A program made the position numbers and the translations under genes. Below are positions 6,334 through 7,989 of a stretch of DNA of 7,989 nucleotides, piece after piece. The first letter of the stretch is position 1; every line of letters starts with the position of its first letter. Source of the stretch: an uncultured Flavobacteriaceae bacterium (GTDB lineage Bacteria; Bacteroidota; Bacteroidia; Flavobacteriales; Flavobacteriaceae); NCBI GenBank assembly GCA_947311815.1, contig CAMZMA010000093.1, forward strand, positions 1-7,989, in the 5' to 3' direction. The notes under the pieces are model-generated. The model worked only from the letters and a program-made list of their open reading frames with translations, made no database searches and was not told the origin of the DNA.

Positions 6334-6364
6334 ATTTCCTAATTTTGTAAAAATTTACAAATAA
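6334..6364. repeat. Direct repeat copy B, with perfect dyad, upstream of the fic promoter
   Basis: Second copy of the 31-base repeat (28 of 31 identical to 6278-6308). Here the inner dyad at 6344-6361 is perfect: TTTGTAAA-AA-TTTACAAA, two 8-base arms with a 2-base spacer. It is centred about 46 bases upstream of the predicted fic start. On the plus strand the overlapping TAATTTTG (6340-6347) also fits TAnnTTTG, so a weak rightward promoter here is possible. Confidence 0.6.
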
Positions 6365-6381
6365 AAAAGTAAGACTTTCTC

Positions 6382-6397
6382 TGTAACCAAGGTTACA
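6382..6397. promoter_or_regulatory. Dyad upstream of mrp, candidate operator
   Basis: TGTAACC-AA-GGTTACA is a perfect dyad with two 7-base arms. Unlike its surroundings it contains G and C pairs, so it is less likely to arise by base composition alone. It lies upstream of the mrp -7 element, centred about 48 bases before the predicted start of transcription, a position typical of an activator site. The binding protein is unknown. Confidence 0.5.
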
Positions 6398-6424
6398 TTC
6401 CTTTCTTTATCAAGTTCAAATTGG

Positions 6425-6432
6425 TATCTTTG
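6425..6432 (+). promoter_or_regulatory. Putative -7 element for mrp-nfu
   Basis: TATCTTTG matches TAnnTTTG exactly, 30 bases before the mrp ATG, predicting a leader of about 25 nt. A TTTC at 6402-6405 lies near the usual -33 position but is not the consensus TTG. A TTG at 6421, which would give a longer reading frame, lies immediately upstream of this element and so is unlikely to be a start codon. Confidence 0.5.
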
Positions 6433-6434
6433 TG

Positions 6435-6448
6435 GCTTAATTTTAAGC
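6435..6448. promoter_or_regulatory. Dyad at the predicted mrp transcription start
   Basis: GCTTAA-TT-TTAAGC is a perfect inverted repeat with 6-base arms, sitting just after the -7 element where transcription should begin. It could be an operator half-covered by polymerase or a minor leader hairpin. It is short and AT-rich, so chance is a real alternative. Confidence 0.3.
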
Positions 6449-6456
6449 ATAAAAAC

Positions 6457-6474
6457 TGTAAAATGAATTTTACA
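6457..6474. promoter_or_regulatory. Dyad spanning the mrp start codon
   Basis: TGTAAAAT-GA-ATTTTACA is a perfect inverted repeat with 8-base arms. The ATG at 6463-6465 lies in the left arm and spacer. In mRNA it could form a 7-base-pair stem with a UGAA loop over the start codon, though all but one of the pairs are A-U and the stem would be weak. It shares TGTAA half-sites with the dyads at 6344-6361 and 6382-6397, but at a different spacing. Confidence 0.35.
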
Positions 6475-7596
6475 AAACAAAACATATATAAAGCATTAGA
6501 GTCTATTACCGAACCAGGTGAAGGTAAAAGCCTCGTAGAAAACAATAATATTACCAATATAGTTACTTTTGGCGATGAAGTTATTGTAGATGTAACGATT
6601 AGCAACCCAACCTTACAAGCAAAAAAGAAAGTAGAGGTTGAGGTTGTAAAAGCCATTCATCAACATGTAAATCAAAAGATTGATGTAAAGGTGAATGTTA
6701 AAGTTGTGGCAAAACCTAAAACGGTAAATCCAAATCAAATTAAAGGAAAAGAAATTCCGAATATTCAAAATATTATCGCCATTGCTTCTGGTAAAGGAGG
6801 TGTAGGAAAATCTACTATTACAGCAAATACTGCCATTTCTTTGGCAAAAATGGGCTTTAAAGTTGGAGTTTTAGATGCCGATGTGTATGGACCTTCTATT
6901 CATTTAATGTTTGATGTTGCTACGGCAAAACCGTTATCGGTAAAAGTAAACGGACGTTCTAAAATGAAACCTGTAGAAAATTACGGTGTAAAATTATTGT
7001 CTTTAGGATTTTTTACAGATCCGAATCAAGCCGTAATTTGGCGTGGTCCAATGGCAAGTAAAGCTTTAAATCAAATGATTTTTGATGCAGACTGGGGCGA
7101 ATTAGATTTTTTATTAGTTGACTTACCTCCAGGAACTGGCGATGTGCATTTGTCAATAGTACAAGCACTCCCTATAAACGGTGCAGTTGTGGTAAGTACA
7201 CCGCAAAATATCGCCTTGGCAGATGCTAAAAAAGGCGTTGCTATGTTTCAGCAAGAAAACATAAATGTTCCTGTTTTAGGAATTGTAGAAAACATGTCTT
7301 ATTTTACACCCGAAGAACTGCCTAACAATAAATATTATATCTTTGGAAAAGACGGAGCTAAACATTTAGCAGAAGATATAAATACACAATTTTTGGGCGA
7401 AATTCCTTTAGTTCAAAGTATTCGAGAAGCTGGCGATGTTGGTCATCCTGTAGCATTACAAGACAACACTCCGTTAGAAAAAGCTTTTGCTGAAATTACC
7501 AAAGAAATGGTTTCTCAATTATTAAAAAGAAACGCTAATTTACCACCTACAGAAGTGGTAAGAATCACTACAATGAGTGGTTGTAGCACAAAATAA
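6463..7596 (+). CDS. mrp: Mrp/ApbC-family P-loop ATPase, Fe-S cluster carrier type
   Basis: A 377-residue cytoplasmic protein expected to bind and pass on Fe-S clusters using ATP. Residues 1-80 form an N-terminal MIP18/DUF59-like domain. The ATPase domain has the deviant Walker A GKGGVGKS (110-117), DADVYGPS (138-145), WRGPMASKAL (193-202), LLVDLPPGTGD (217-227), STPQ (245-248) and GIVENMS (273-279). In well-studied Mrp/ApbC proteins a CxxC follows soon after ENMS to hold the cluster. Here that stretch reads YFTPEELPNNKYYIFG and has no cysteine. The only cysteine in the protein is C374 in the tail MSGCSTK. I recall the same CxxC-less form in other Bacteroidota. The ATG is chosen over an upstream TTG at 6421, which precedes the promoter. 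The nfu-type gene follows after 6 bases. Confidence 0.92.
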   Translation: MNFTKQNIYKALESITEPGEGKSLVENNNITNIVTFGDEVIVDVTISNPTLQAKKKVEVEVVKAIHQHVNQKIDVKVNVKVVAKPKTVNPNQIKGKEIPNIQNIIAIASGKGGVGKSTITANTAISLAKMGFKVGVLDADVYGPSIHLMFDVATAKPLSVKVNGRSKMKPVENYGVKLLSLGFFTDPNQAVIWRGPMASKALNQMIFDADWGELDFLLVDLPPGTGDVHLSIVQALPINGAVVVSTPQNIALADAKKGVAMFQQENINVPVLGIVENMSYFTPEELPNNKYYIFGKDGAKHLAEDINTQFLGEIPLVQSIREAGDVGHPVALQDNTPLEKAFAEITKEMVSQLLKRNANLPPTEVVRITTMSGCSTK

Positions 7597-7602
7597 CTGA
7601 AC

Positions 7603-7839
7603 ATGACAACAAAAGAAAAGCGACAAAAAATAGAAATTGCATTAGATGAAATTCGTCCTTTTTTAATAAATGACGGAGGAAATATTACACTTTTATCCAT
7701 AGAAAATAATATTGTAAAAGTGCAACTAGAAGGCGCTTGTCACGGATGTTCTGTCAACCAAATGACCTTAAAAAACGGTGTTGAAGCTACCATAAAAAAA
7801 TATGTTCCATCCATAGAAAAAGTAATTAATGTAAACTGA
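7603..7839 (+). CDS. NifU C-terminal-domain (Nfu-type) Fe-S scaffold protein
   Basis: A 78-residue stand-alone Nfu domain. Two such proteins hold a [4Fe-4S] cluster between paired CxxC motifs and deliver it to target enzymes. Evidence: IEIALDEIRPFLINDGGNITL (10-30) is the first helix and strand of the domain. GACHGC (44-49) gives cluster ligands C46 and C49, and SVNQMTLKNGVEATIKKYVPSI (50-71) is the closing helix. The length is that of the minimal domain, with none of the N-terminal scaffold or A-type domain found in longer NifU and NfuA proteins. It starts 6 bases after the mrp stop, so it is surely co-transcribed. The pair makes sense as a cluster-transfer unit, especially since the Mrp lacks its own CxxC. 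A weak terminator hairpin overlaps the stop codon. Confidence 0.93.
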   Translation: MTTKEKRQKIEIALDEIRPFLINDGGNITLLSIENNIVKVQLEGACHGCSVNQMTLKNGVEATIKKYVPSIEKVINVN

Positions 7840-7856
7840 TAAATATCAGGTTTTTT
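7836..7856 (+). terminator. Weak intrinsic terminator after the nfu gene
   Basis: CTGAT-AAAT-ATCAG (7836-7849) can form a 5-base-pair hairpin followed by one G and six Ts (7851-7856). The left arm includes the TGA stop codon at 7837-7839. The stem is short and poor in GC, so read-through is likely. A second AATATCA/TGATATT pairing (7842-7848 with 7866-7872) is an alternative fold. Confidence 0.4.
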
Positions 7857-7871
7857 GTTAGATTTTGATAT

Positions 7872-7879
7872 TATTTTTG
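7872..7879 (+). promoter_or_regulatory. Putative -7 element for the ferredoxin--NADP reductase-like gene
   Basis: TATTTTTG matches TAnnTTTG exactly, 29 bases before the ATG at 7909, predicting a leader of about 24 nt. A TTTG at 7854-7857 lies upstream but closer than the usual -33 spacing. Confidence 0.45.
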
Positions 7880-7908
7880 CAAACTTTATTCCTTATTATT
7901 ATAAATAA

Positions 7909-7989
7909 ATGATTACAACAGATATTCTTATTATTGGTGCGGGTCCAACAGGTTTGTTTACCGTTTTTGAAGCAGGTTTATTAAAATTA
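7909..7989 (+). CDS. N-terminus of an FAD-dependent oxidoreductase, probably thioredoxin-reductase-like ferredoxin--NADP reductase (3' truncated by window)
   Basis: Only the first 27 residues are present. They read MITT, then DILIIGAGPTGLFTVFEAG, a first beta strand with the dinucleotide-binding GxGxxG (G10, G12, G15) that binds FAD. The GAGPTGLFTVFEAGLLKL wording is, from memory, that of the type 2 ferredoxin--NADP(+) reductases (YumC-like), which move electrons between NADPH and ferredoxin. A general thioredoxin-reductase-like protein is possible. Position after mrp and nfu suits a role in redox supply to Fe-S proteins, though it has its own promoter motif and a 69-base gap. The A-rich leader lacks a Shine-Dalgarno. 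Confidence 0.8.
   Translation, partial: MITTDILIIGAGPTGLFTVFEAGLLKL

Noticed and set aside
6382..6400. TGTAAC as the -35 of an ECF sigma promoter
   Set aside because: No CGTC-like -10 follows at a suitable distance, and the perfect symmetry fits an operator better.
6393..6656. Leftward open frame of 87 codons over the mrp start
   Set aside because: It is antisense to the conserved DUF59 domain and the mrp promoter, and the translation is low-complexity without family features.
7515..7700. Leftward open frame of 61 codons across the mrp-nfu junction
   Set aside because: Antisense shadow of two certain genes.

Overview
The window is AT-rich chromosomal DNA from a member of the Bacteroidota, most likely a marine-type Flavobacteriaceae. 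Three things point there. The families DUF4296, DUF4271 and a CxxC-less Mrp are typical of that group. Starts are preceded by A-rich leaders rather than Shine-Dalgarno motifs. Exact TAnnTTTG motifs, the Bacteroidota -7 promoter element, sit upstream of seven genes. No tRNA, rRNA, CRISPR array, transposase or integrase was seen, and no gap exceeds about 200 bases.

Left part (1-2665): the C-terminal tail of a probable NAD-dependent epimerase/dehydratase runs rightward and overlaps, tail to tail, a leftward three-gene operon. In transcription order the operon is a dolichyl/polyprenyl-phosphate mannose synthase-like glycosyltransferase, dihydroorotase (pyrC) and a small DUF4296 lipoprotein. The first two overlap by ATGA and the last two are 3 bases apart.

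Middle (2666-4945): a short divergent promoter region launches a rightward pair, a DUF4271 membrane protein and uroporphyrinogen-III synthase (hemD, haem biosynthesis). A leftward moaE (molybdopterin synthase large subunit) follows, with none of its usual partners in view. It is divergent from a 90-residue DUF3817 membrane protein.

Right part (4946-7989): a leftward Fic-domain protein has an N-terminal inhibitory motif and a C-terminal winged helix. A 196-base divergent gap separates it from mrp. The gap holds a 31-base imperfect direct repeat, each copy containing a dyad, flanking the putative fic promoter, plus two further dyads towards mrp. Next come mrp (P-loop ATPase, Fe-S carrier family) and a NifU C-terminal-domain scaffold protein, forming a probable Fe-S cluster maturation operon. 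The start of an FAD-dependent ferredoxin--NADP reductase-like gene is cut by the window end.

Most of the window is ordinary housekeeping. The best leads are the paired operator-like repeats around the fic promoter, the dyads upstream of and across the mrp start, the Mrp protein with no CxxC, and the dihydroorotase whose metal-binding HxH reads QxH. The start codons of three rightward genes are better placed downstream of the longest open frame, because those frames begin inside or upstream of a promoter motif.
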